In this document: positions 54,836-61,883 of the stretch, piece by piece
Position numbering within the stretch: position 1 is the first letter of the stretch
How the letters are laid out: every line of letters starts with the position of its first letter
Source of the DNA: Gammaproteobacteria bacterium
GTDB lineage: Bacteria > Pseudomonadota > Gammaproteobacteria > Steroidobacterales > GCA-2729495
NCBI GenBank assembly: GCA_014337915.1
Contig: QUBU01000001.1
Location: 1 to 64,000 of the forward strand
Length of the DNA stretch: 64,000 bases
Direction: 5' to 3'
The notes under the pieces: generated by a model
What the model was told of the DNA's origin: nothing
What the model saw: only the letters and a program-made list of their open reading frames with translations
Databases searched by the model: none
Made by a program: the position numbers and the translations under genes

Positions 54836-55654
54836 TTATTCCTCGTTGCTCATAGCTACGCCGCGCACACCGCTGCCGGTGATGCCGCGCACACCGCTGC
54901 CGGTGATGCCACGCACACCGCTGCCGGTGATGCCGCGCACACCGCTGCCGGTGATGCCGCGCACACCGCTGCCGGTGATGCCACGCACACCGCTGCCGGT
55001 GATGCCACGCACACCGCTGCCGGTGATGCCACGCACACCGCTACTCGCGTGGTTTTTGGCGGCTGTAGCGAAAATCATTGGCAATTGGTGCGGTCCAGGT
55101 GCTTCAAACCCAAGCACCTCCACAACATCATTTGGCTGTAGCGCCGACATTTGGCTGCCGCCATAGGCTTGAGCAAGGTCAATCGCTGCATTGCCGATAT
55201 GCGCAATGCCACTTTCCGTGAGGCTCTTAACGGTTCCGTGAAGATAGACAGGTGAATTTCCTGCGGAGTAGGCCCCGCCTAAACGAATAACGGATGCTGC
55301 ATTTACCGTTCCGTCTCGCTCAATGTGACCTGCTACAGCAATGTAGTCACCAGGCGAAATCAAGCCGCGAGGAAACTCGGTCGTAAAATCGATGATGGCA
55401 GTCTGGCCCAGCACGGTGACTGTTGTCTCGGTGTCGTTGGACGTAACAATGCCCGGACCAACAAACAAAAGAGGTGCCGAGGATGGCAAGTCTTCGCGAT
55501 TTAGCTGCAAAACAGATTCGTTGGCGATAGATGTGGCAGACGCATCAGATGCCACTGCGGTTCCGGGAGAGGTGAGGCACGTCGCGAGCGAAAGGATCGA
55601 TGCGCATACGGAAAGGGCCCGAATGCGAATGACCGTGGTTGAATTCAAAAGCAT
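54836..55654 (-). CDS. Secreted DUF5666-like protein with C-terminal octapeptide repeats
   Basis: The 272-residue protein begins with a signal peptide (basic RIRALS, hydrophobic core, likely cut after AVAS near residue 36). Next come two short beta-rich units resembling DUF5666: GIVTSNDTETTVTVLGQ..., then GDYIAVAGHIERDGTVNAASVIRLGG, and VYLHGTVKSLTESGIAHIGN. The C-terminus (206-261) is seven exact copies of GVRGITGS, closed by GVRGVAMSNEE. GAGGA precedes the ATG. It lies 39 bp downstream of paralogue B and is probably cotranscribed with it. Location would be periplasm or outside; function unknown. No sortase, lipobox or C-terminal Phe motif is seen. Confidence 0.82.
   Translation of the reverse strand: MLLNSTTVIRIRALSVCASILSLATCLTSPGTAVASDASATSIANESVLQLNREDLPSSAPLLFVGPGIVTSNDTETTVTVLGQTAIIDFTTEFPRGLISPGDYIAVAGHIERDGTVNAASVIRLGGAYSAGNSPVYLHGTVKSLTESGIAHIGNAAIDLAQAYGGSQMSALQPNDVVEVLGFEAPGPHQLPMIFATAAKNHASSGVRGITGSGVRGITGSGVRGITGSGVRGITGSGVRGITGSGVRGITGSGVRGITGSGVRGVAMSNEE
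54861..55042. repeat. 24-bp tandem repeat array, seven full copies plus a 14-bp partial
   Basis: Head-to-tail 24-bp units (start CCGCGCACACCGCTGCC on the plus strand) begin at 54861, 54885, 54909, 54933, 54957, 54981 and 55005, with a partial at 55029. Units differ only at their third base: g g a g g a a, then a in the partial. That base is the third position of an Arg codon on the coding strand, so all copies encode the same octapeptide. The g-g-a pattern twice in a row suggests duplication of a 72-bp block. The array stays in frame whatever its copy number. Confidence 0.97.
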
Positions 55655-55693
55655 ATGCGTTCCTCTGCGCTCAGATTCAGAGTGTTTTGGGCG

Positions 55694-56530
55694 CTATTTA
55701 GGCGCCTCGTCATTGTTCGATTCAGTAAAGTGATAAATGCCGACACCGGTTTGAATAATTGGCTCAGCGCTAGGCTCCACCGAGGGGTCGTGCTTGCTTA
55801 ACCAGTCATCAATTTCTTCGAGTAAGAATTGACCACGTTCCCGAACATACTCTTGCAGTTGTGGCAGATCCGAGAGGCGGACGCCGGCATCTGCGGTAAC
55901 CGTTCTTTCTAGTAGACGCTTGTTTGGGTCCATTTCCTGGCGGTTGTAGTCGATCGTTTCCACGAAATTTCGGACCGCTGTTCCAAGTCTATCTAGGCTC
56001 TCTGGGGCGTCCGCCCCTGGAAGGAAGGTTCGCGTTAGTACCTTTATCCTTCCTTCCGTGGTTTCTTTCACAAGGTCGAATCGCAGCATTTCAGCCAGCA
56101 TGGATCTTGCGGGGATATCGCCGGCATAACGCTTCACAAGTTCCGTAAAGGTCTTGTCATCAGTTCCGTCGTACGGCACATCAAGAGGCAATCCATATGG
56201 TCCAGTGAAATATGGATCGGTATGCCAGCCAGACAAAAGACCGGCAATTCGATTCACATTCGTTAAGCCATCGCTCCGCGATCTCCCCCTCTGCTCAACC
56301 AGGCGCTGAACCTCGTTTCGAGTCAGGCCGGTAAGAATTGCGATGCGGTCCTGTTTCGTGTTGTTGTCGGCCGCCTGGAAATCGCCCTCGGCGACCTCGA
56401 TGTAAACGTTTTTCGCGACCTCGCTGAACTCCGCGAAAGAAACGTTGTTTCTGATCAGGATCCTTACCAGTGGCCTTAAGAGCCGCCTGTAAGCGGCCAG
56501 AATTGAAGACTTCAGGTCACTGGAGGACAT
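55694..56530 (-). CDS. Predicted HTH protein, DUF6502-like (paralogue B)
   Basis: The function is unknown. The 278-residue protein is paralogous to the product at 53936-54829. It has LLRPLVRILIRNNVSFAEFSEVAKNVY (17-43), a predicted helix-turn-helix RIAILTGLTRNEVQRLVEQ (62-80), WHTDPYFTGPYGLPLDVPY, FTELVKRYAGDIPAR (128-142) and the C-terminal TGVGIYHFTE. It is the first gene of a minus-strand pair with the DUF5666-like repeat protein and has a recognisable promoter. No Shine-Dalgarno precedes its ATG. Regional GC is lower than the flanks. It may regulate its own operon; that is inference from the predicted HTH. Confidence 0.82.
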   Translation of the reverse strand: MSSSDLKSSILAAYRRLLRPLVRILIRNNVSFAEFSEVAKNVYIEVAEGDFQAADNNTKQDRIAILTGLTRNEVQRLVEQRGRSRSDGLTNVNRIAGLLSGWHTDPYFTGPYGLPLDVPYDGTDDKTFTELVKRYAGDIPARSMLAEMLRFDLVKETTEGRIKVLTRTFLPGADAPESLDRLGTAVRNFVETIDYNRQEMDPNKRLLERTVTADAGVRLSDLPQLQEYVRERGQFLLEEIDDWLSKHDPSVEPSAEPIIQTGVGIYHFTESNNDEAPK

Positions 56531-56554
56531 TAAACATAAATTCTTTGATTACGG

Positions 56555-56583
56555 AAAATATTCGCAATCCATTCTCTGGTCAA
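56555..56583 (-). promoter_or_regulatory. Promoter of the DUF6502-B / DUF5666 operon
   Basis: On the minus strand TTGACC and TATTTT are separated by exactly 17 bp, 5 and 4 matches of 6. The predicted start is about 18 nt before the ATG at 56530, so the 5' leader is short and lacks a Shine-Dalgarno. Confidence 0.6.
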
Positions 56584-56678
56584 GCTGTTTACGTAAGCAG
56601 AAACCGCCGCTTATCCCCATCATCTGGTAGCTAATGGATAAGGAATTTCACAAAATCAGTTCGCAACATATTGTTAAA

Positions 56679-56732
56679 TAACATCAAACCATTGTCGGCT
56701 AATGTCAAGTCTGCGCCAGGTGTTATGTCAAC
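56679..56732. repeat. Three iteron-like direct repeats upstream of the DUF6502-B promoter
   Basis: TAACATCAAA (56679), TAATGTCAAG (56700) and TTATGTCAAC (56723) are three similar 10-mers in the same orientation, 21 and 23 bp apart, about two helical turns. They lie about 100-150 bp upstream of the promoter, in an AT-rich spacer of 282 bp. They could be operator sites. On the minus strand they read TTGACAT-like, so one may alternatively be a -35 element. Confidence 0.4.
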
Positions 56733-56812
56733 CCAGTGAGGCCAAAATTTCTTGAGGGGGCGCGCGTGAGCTGTCCTGTTGGGCAGGATCGCGCAACGGC
56801 ATCTGGCTTGCT

Positions 56813-57595
56813 TCAGGGGGCGCCGTGATCGCGGTCGAATTCGCTGAGGAGCGCTTCGGTGGCCTCGATGGCCTGGAGTTGCTGCTGATCGCGCGGGATG
56901 GTTGCTGTTGATCGGATTGAACTGAAGTTGCCGAATCCCCAGTGATCCGCGCCGGGGATTTCCAGGTAGCGTGTTGCCTCTGGTAGTCGCGTACGTGTGG
57001 CAGCAAGTTTGTTTGGCGTGCTGATGACGTCCAACGAGCCTGCGATCGACAGGACAGGCCATGGCGCACCGGACAGGTCGGAAATCAAGGTGGGGTAGGC
57101 TGCCCACAGAATCAGGCCTGAAAGATCTTCTGGGTGGCGGCTGGCGAAAATGGCTGCGGCCATGCCGCCTATGCCATGGCCTGCGAGGACCCATTTGCGT
57201 ATTGCCGGATAATCGTCCATGACCCGGCGAGCGGTGTTTGGTGCGAAGAGCGCAACATTCAGCGGCATCGGCGCCAGCACCACGAAAAAGCCATCTGTCG
57301 CCAACCGGTGCAGGATCGGGCCGTATGCTGCAGGTTCAGCCTTTTCTCCCGGGTAGAAGATCATGCCGACCGCTGGATCGATGTCGCGGGGACGGAAGCT
57401 GATCCAGTCGCCACGCGACACGATAACACTGTCATCGGAATCGAGTGCGACGAGCGATTCAGGCTCGGCTGGGACGGTAACCCGCGCCCAGGCGAACATG
57501 ACAATAATGCCAAGGAGCGCGGAACCAAGCAGGATGAGCGTTGTATGCTGCAGGCGGCGAAGCAAGGCTGGTACTGCCTTTTGTGCTGCGGTCAT
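56813..57595 (-). CDS. Membrane-anchored alpha/beta-hydrolase-fold protein with substituted nucleophile
   Basis: The 260-residue protein has an N-terminal membrane helix (about 18-37, LILLGSALLGIIVMFAW) and an alpha/beta-hydrolase domain: GMIFYPGEKAEPAAY, FFVVLAPMPLNVALF, the nucleophile elbow VLAGHGIGGMAAAIFA, GSLDVIS (acid) and GADHWGFGNF (His). In this family the elbow is normally G-H-S-x-G-G; here the Ser codon is GGC (Gly), so the catalytic Ser is missing while Asp and His remain. It is either inactive, uses another residue, or reflects a sequencing error. It follows an SDR gene by 34 bp on the same strand. Confidence 0.82.
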   Translation of the reverse strand: MTAAQKAVPALLRRLQHTTLILLGSALLGIIVMFAWARVTVPAEPESLVALDSDDSVIVSRGDWISFRPRDIDPAVGMIFYPGEKAEPAAYGPILHRLATDGFFVVLAPMPLNVALFAPNTARRVMDDYPAIRKWVLAGHGIGGMAAAIFASRHPEDLSGLILWAAYPTLISDLSGAPWPVLSIAGSLDVISTPNKLAATRTRLPEATRYLEIPGADHWGFGNFSSIRSTATIPRDQQQLQAIEATEALLSEFDRDHGAP

Positions 57596-57629
57596 GCGGT
57601 GATTCCGGGCGCTGCGGGCCCGCGTGGCC

Positions 57630-58340
57630 CTACCAGGCGATGGCTTCGCCGTTGTAACGTAGAAAACGCCCTGAATCGGCCAGTGTCAGGCGGTCGACCA
57701 ACGCGCGGATCGCTGCGACACTCTCTGCGACCTCGATGGTGGCACCGCCGACGTTCATGCGTGTCTTGACGTATCCCGGGCAGACCAGCGTCACGGTGAC
57801 GCCACGCGGTCGCACATGGTCGGCAATCAGTGTCATGGCTTTGTTCAGCGCGGCCTTGCTGGTGGTGTACGCCAGTGCCTGCCGGCGGCTCTCGGCTATG
57901 GACCCGGTGGTACTCGACAGGCAGATCACCCTTTTCTGGACACTGGCCGCAACCAGGTCAAGGAGAGCCTCTGTCACCCTCACCGTTCCCAGGGTATTGG
58001 TGCGGAATACCTCGTCCCAGAGTTCATAATCAATCGAGCCAAAGTGCTGCCGCTCAAGGTTGGCGGCGAAGGGCAGGGTACCCATGGTTCCAGCATTGTT
58101 GAGCAGCAGGTCGATGGTCGAACCCGCCAGTCGCCGGGCCAGGTCGTTGACCTGGCCGCCTGCGGTGATCTCGAGTGGCTCGATGCGTATCGTTTCATGA
58201 CCCTGGGCCAGGGCCTGGAGTGCCGGTGAAGAAGCGGGGTTGCGGCAACAGGCAATGACCTGCCAGCCCGCAGAGGCATACTGTCGTACAAACTCCAGGC
58301 CGAGACCCTGGCTGGCACCGGTGACGAGAACGGATGGCAT
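57630..58340 (-). CDS. Short-chain dehydrogenase/reductase (C-factor-like)
   Basis: The 236-residue protein is a classical SDR with cofactor motif TGASQGLG (about residues 7-14), LLLNNAGTMG, the catalytic Ser in CLSSTTGSIAE and YTTSKAA (Tyr, Lys), and CPGYVKTRM. The substrate is unknown; the sequence style resembles the C-signal/CsgA-like SDR subgroup. The ATG giving MPSVLVTG was chosen; an upstream in-frame extension of 31 codons lacks similarity. It likely forms a two-gene unit with the downstream hydrolase and is divergent from nrdJ. Confidence 0.88.
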   Translation of the reverse strand: MPSVLVTGASQGLGLEFVRQYASAGWQVIACCRNPASSPALQALAQGHETIRIEPLEITAGGQVNDLARRLAGSTIDLLLNNAGTMGTLPFAANLERQHFGSIDYELWDEVFRTNTLGTVRVTEALLDLVAASVQKRVICLSSTTGSIAESRRQALAYTTSKAALNKAMTLIADHVRPRGVTVTLVCPGYVKTRMNVGGATIEVAESVAAIRALVDRLTLADSGRFLRYNGEAIAW

Positions 58341-58541
58341 GATCGGATTACTGCTCCCCGGCAGCTGCCCAGGTCTGGCAGACATGCCGACCAGGCGACT
58401 GTTGCCGGGCAATGGTAACCCGCTGTCCACCATGAGCGTAGGCGGGCAGCATTCTGCAGCCGACCCCCTCTTGCATCAGGGACCTGGGACTGGATCCCGT
58501 GCGAGCCGATGCGTGGCGACAGGGCTATTGAACGATTTTCG

Positions 58542-60380
58542 ATGAATGACTGGCCATACATTTCACGCCATATCTGGGAGACGCGCTATCGCTGGGGTGG
58601 CGAGGCGTCAATCGCGGACAGCTGGGACCGGGTCGCGCGAGCCGTGGCAGTGCCGGAGGGGAAACGCATGGACGAATGGGCCAGGCGCTTTCGGCAGCTG
58701 CTTGCGGGTTTTCGCTTCCTGCCGGGTGGCAGGATCCTTGCCGGCGCTGGCACCGATCGTGATTGCACACTTTGCAACTGCTTTGTCATGGGCGTCGTGC
58801 CGGAGGACCTGGAAGGGATATTTGATGCGCTGAAGGAGGGAGCGCTGACCCTGAAGAAGGGCGGTGGTGTGGGATACGACTTCTCGGCGCTGCCCCCGGC
58901 GGGCATCGAAACCCGTGCGACGGGTGTCATCGCTTCCGGGCCAGTCGCCATCATGCAGATCTGGGATGCGATGAGCGCTGCCATGCTGTCTTCCGGGGCG
59001 CGTCGTGGCGCCATGATGGCGACGCTGCGATGTGACCACCCCGACATCGCGCAGTTCATCGATGCCAAGCGTGACGGTGCGGCGCTACGCCAATTCAACC
59101 TGTCGGTGCAGGTGACTGACGAATTCATGCAGGCGGTTGGCTCTGGTGCACCCTGGCCACTGGTATTTCCTGCGGCCCAGGCTCATTCGGATGCAGGGGC
59201 GGTAGTGCGACGTCGTTGGTCAGGCGGCAATGATCTGGTGGACTGTGTCGTGGTCCGGACGCTCCCGGCGCGGGAGTTGTGGGAGAGCCTGGTACGAGCC
59301 GCGTATGACTGTGCCGAGCCTGGCGTGCTGTTCGTCGACCAGATCAATCGCGAGAACAATCTGCACTACGCAGAGTACCTGACCAGCACCAATCCCTGTG
59401 GCGAGGTTCCACTGCCGCCATACGGCAGCTGCAACCTGGGTTCGCTCAATCTCACCGCCTTTGTCATCGACCCGTTCATGCCTGGCGCTCGCCTCGACAG
59501 CGAAGCGTTGGCGGATGCGGCATGCCTGGCAGTGCGCTTTCTCGATAACGTAATTGACGTCACGGCCTATCCGCTGGCCAGCCAGGCGGAATCGGCAAAG
59601 GCCAACCGCCGCATTGGCCTCGGCATTACCGGGCTGGCGGATGCCCTGGCGATGCTGGGGCAACGCTATGACAGCTGGACGGGGCGCGGAGTCGCCGAGG
59701 ATATCCTGCGACGCATATGCCTGGCGGCCTATTCGGCGTCAGTCGAACTTGCGGACGAGCGCGGGGCATTCCCGGCGATTGACCGGACCAGCTTCCTGGC
59801 GTCAGGTTTCGTCAAGAGACTGCCTGCATCATTACAGGGAGAGATTGCCCGCAAGGGCATCCGCAACAGCCACCTCATGGCTATCGCGCCTGCTGGAACG
59901 ATCAGCCTGCTGGCGGGCAACGTTTCCAGTGGAATCGAACCGATCTTTTCCCTGCGGACAAGTCGCCACATGCTGGAGGCCGATGGACGGCATACAACCC
60001 ATGTGATCGATGACTACGCATGGCGGTTGTGGCGCACAGGCCATCCAGGCGAGCCGAAGCCGGATGCGTTGCTGGGGTCTTCGGACATGGCCGCCATGGA
60101 CCATCTGGAAATGCAGGCTGTACTTCAGCCCTGGGTGGATAGTGCCATTGCCAAGACCATCAACGTGCCCGCGGGTATGCCCTTCAGCGAGTTCCGCGAC
60201 CTCTTTGCGGCGGCCTTCCGGCGCGGACTGAAGGGCTGCACCGTGTTTCGGCCCAATCCGGTGAGCGGCGCGGTCCTCAACGAGATGGCTGAGCTGGAGT
60301 TCCGGTGTTGTGGCATCGAGGGCGGGGCCGAACATGAAGCCGCGGATACCGATGTCGCTGGTACGGGGCGTCTGGGATAG
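58542..60380 (+). CDS. nrdJ: Adenosylcobalamin-dependent (class II) ribonucleotide reductase
   Basis: NrdJ reduces ribonucleotides to deoxyribonucleotides using a B12-derived radical, with or without oxygen. The 612-residue protein shows the N-terminal redox Cys region DCTLCNCFVMG, KKGGGVGYDFSALPP, SSGARRGAMMATL, the active-site loop STNPCGEVPLPPYGSCNLGSLNL (Asn, Cys, Glu), GLGITGLADALAMLG and SLLAGNVSSGIEP. A Cys pair (FRCC) near the C-terminus fits the shuttle cysteines. It is at the short end for the family. No small subunit is adjacent, as expected, and I found no cobalamin riboswitch upstream. Confidence 0.95.
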   Translation: MNDWPYISRHIWETRYRWGGEASIADSWDRVARAVAVPEGKRMDEWARRFRQLLAGFRFLPGGRILAGAGTDRDCTLCNCFVMGVVPEDLEGIFDALKEGALTLKKGGGVGYDFSALPPAGIETRATGVIASGPVAIMQIWDAMSAAMLSSGARRGAMMATLRCDHPDIAQFIDAKRDGAALRQFNLSVQVTDEFMQAVGSGAPWPLVFPAAQAHSDAGAVVRRRWSGGNDLVDCVVVRTLPARELWESLVRAAYDCAEPGVLFVDQINRENNLHYAEYLTSTNPCGEVPLPPYGSCNLGSLNLTAFVIDPFMPGARLDSEALADAACLAVRFLDNVIDVTAYPLASQAESAKANRRIGLGITGLADALAMLGQRYDSWTGRGVAEDILRRICLAAYSASVELADERGAFPAIDRTSFLASGFVKRLPASLQGEIARKGIRNSHLMAIAPAGTISLLAGNVSSGIEPIFSLRTSRHMLEADGRHTTHVIDDYAWRLWRTGHPGEPKPDALLGSSDMAAMDHLEMQAVLQPWVDSAIAKTINVPAGMPFSEFRDLFAAAFRRGLKGCTVFRPNPVSGAVLNEMAELEFRCCGIEGGAEHEAADTDVAGTGRLG

Positions 60381-60408
60381 GATTGGGGTTCATAGGAAGG
60401 AGCCTGCG

Positions 60409-60714
60409 ATGACTACGAGTATCACAACGGACAAGCTGCTCGAGGATCTCCAGGTCGTGGTGCGGGACGCCGAGGCCCTGCTGCAGGCGACGGCATCACA
60501 GACCGGGGAACGGGTGGAGGGCGCGCGCGCCAGGGCGGCGGAGTCATTGCGCCAGGCCCGCCAGCGGCTGGCGGCCGCCCAGACTGATATGGCGCATGAG
60601 GTCCGCGAAGCAGCGGCGTCGACGGACGAGTATGTGCGCGAGCATCCATGGCAGGCCGTCGGCATGGCCGCTGGTGCCGGCCTGCTGATTGGCCTGTTGA
60701 TCAGCCGTCGCTGA
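60409..60714 (+). CDS. DUF883 / YqjD-ElaB family membrane-anchored protein
   Basis: The 101-residue protein is amphipathic and helical (LLEDLQVVVRDAEALLQATASQ, then a long Ala/Arg/Gln-rich coil), with STDEYVREHPWQAVGMAAGAGLLIGLLISRR at the end. The last part is the family's C-terminal membrane anchor. E. coli YqjD binds ribosomes at the membrane in stationary phase. AAGGAG lies 6 nt before ATG. It leads a small operon with a YqjE-like and a YqjK-like gene, as in E. coli. Confidence 0.88.
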   Translation: MTTSITTDKLLEDLQVVVRDAEALLQATASQTGERVEGARARAAESLRQARQRLAAAQTDMAHEVREAAASTDEYVREHPWQAVGMAAGAGLLIGLLISRR

Positions 60715-60745
60715 ACTGCCGGCAACTGATCGGGCTGGTTGGAGC

Positions 60746-61141
60746 ATGGACGGGCAGGCAAGGGGGCCGGTGGGGCGATTCATCGATTCGGCCAGCGCAT
60801 GCCTGGCCACGATCCTCACCATCGGCCGGACCAGGCTGGAACTCCTCACGGTCGAGTTGCAGCTGGAACTGCGCCGAATTGCTGAACTGGCAGTCTGGGC
60901 GTTCATTGCTGTCTGCGCATCATCCGTGGCGCTGGTGATGGCCGGAATTGCGATCATCGCCGTGTTCTGGGATGAACATCGGGTGCTGGCCGCATCACTG
61001 GTTGCAGGTGGCTACCTTGCGGCGGCGCTTGCGGCTGTAGTCGTGCTGCGGGTGAAGCTCCGGCGCAAGCCGCCGATGCTCCAGGGGACCCTGGCTGAAC
61101 TGGCACGTGACAGCGAACGCCTGGGAAGGAAGGACTCTTGA
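60746..61141 (+). CDS. Phage holin family / YqjE-like membrane protein
   Basis: The 131-residue protein has an N-terminal amphipathic region (RTRLELLTVELQLELRRIAEL) and two membrane helices (about 49-72 and 82-102), then a basic tail. This is the YqjE (PF07332-type) pattern. It is unlikely to be a lysis holin here, given the yqjD-yqjE-yqjK order. A GTG eight codons downstream is an alternative start. Confidence 0.85.
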   Translation: MDGQARGPVGRFIDSASACLATILTIGRTRLELLTVELQLELRRIAELAVWAFIAVCASSVALVMAGIAIIAVFWDEHRVLAASLVAGGYLAAALAAVVVLRVKLRRKPPMLQGTLAELARDSERLGRKDS

Positions 61142-61455
61142 GCTCGGCGACGGCAGATCTGGAAGCAAGGCAGGCGGTGCTCCTCGCGCGCTGCGCCAGA
61201 GAGCGGGAACTGGCGGCGCTCGAATTCGACGGGATCGCTGCCGGGGCGCGCTCCTGCGATGCTGGCCTGGCGAAGCTGCGGCGCTGGCTACAGGGTCCAG
61301 CCCTGCTGGGTGCCGGAATCGCCCTTGCTTGGGGGCTCAGGCGGACAGCGGGGGCAGGCAACCTTTCTGCCGCGCTTGGGCTGATTGGCATCGCGATGCG
61401 GCTGCGAGGCCTGGTCAGGCTGGCCGACCCGCCAGCCAGGATCCCGGAGGATTGA
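61138..61455 (+). CDS. YqjK-like protein
   Basis: The 105-residue product begins at TTG, overlapping the stop of the YqjE-like gene, with GGAAGGAAGGA upstream. It has an Arg/Glu/Ala-rich helical N-terminus (LLARCARERELAAL) and one or two hydrophobic stretches (GPALLGAGIALAWGL; LSAALGLIGIAMRL). Assignment to YqjK rests mainly on position and composition, since this family is poorly conserved. Confidence 0.65.
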   Translation: MSSATADLEARQAVLLARCARERELAALEFDGIAAGARSCDAGLAKLRRWLQGPALLGAGIALAWGLRRTAGAGNLSAALGLIGIAMRLRGLVRLADPPARIPED

Positions 61456-61457
61456 CG

Positions 61458-61829
61458 GTGGCGCTGGATCGAATCCGCGTGGCCGCTGCGGTCGAGGTGG
61501 CCGAAGGCAGTCTGCTGGCGGTCCAGGCCGCGGGGAAGAAACTGCTCCTGTCGAGGGTCAATGGGCGTGCCCATGCCGTGATCGATCGGTGCCCGCACAT
61601 GGGGATGTCCATGGCCAAGGGCACGGTGGAGGGAGGCGTGGTGACCTGCCCCTGGCACAACTCACGCTTTGATTTCTGCACTGGGAGCAACATGGACTGG
61701 GCCAGTGCATTTCTCGGCGTGTCGATGCCGAAATGGACGCACAAGGCCATCGCCATGGGGAAGGCACCAGCGCCACTGACGGTGGTGCCGGTGGAGGAGA
61801 GCGACGGGCAGGTATACGTTCGGCTCTGA
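61458..61829 (+). CDS. Rieske [2Fe-2S] domain protein
   Basis: The 123-residue protein from GTG (GGAGG upstream) is a stand-alone Rieske domain. The cluster ligands are in RCPHMGMSM (Cys, His) and VTCPWHNSRFDFCTG (Cys, His). It is a ferredoxin-like electron carrier of the dioxygenase or NirD type. Its partner is unknown. It begins 3 bp after the YqjK-like gene, so it is likely the last gene of that operon, an unusual neighbour for YqjDEK. Confidence 0.9.
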   Translation: MALDRIRVAAAVEVAEGSLLAVQAAGKKLLLSRVNGRAHAVIDRCPHMGMSMAKGTVEGGVVTCPWHNSRFDFCTGSNMDWASAFLGVSMPKWTHKAIAMGKAPAPLTVVPVEESDGQVYVRL

Positions 61830-61883
61830 TCCTCGCTGCAGGGCACATACAGGCCTTTCAGCGGGGCAGGCTGGCAGTCGGGT

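Noticed and set aside
54861..55042. Possible CRISPR array
   Set aside because: The 24-bp units are directly adjacent with no spacers, lie within a coding frame, and no cas genes are present.
58341..58541. Cobalamin riboswitch before nrdJ
   Set aside because: The conserved B12-box pattern was looked for and not found; only unrelated GC-rich sequence is seen.
60746..61141. Phage holin as a sign of a prophage
   Set aside because: The protein is the YqjE type in a yqjD-yqjE-yqjK-like operon; no other phage gene is nearby.
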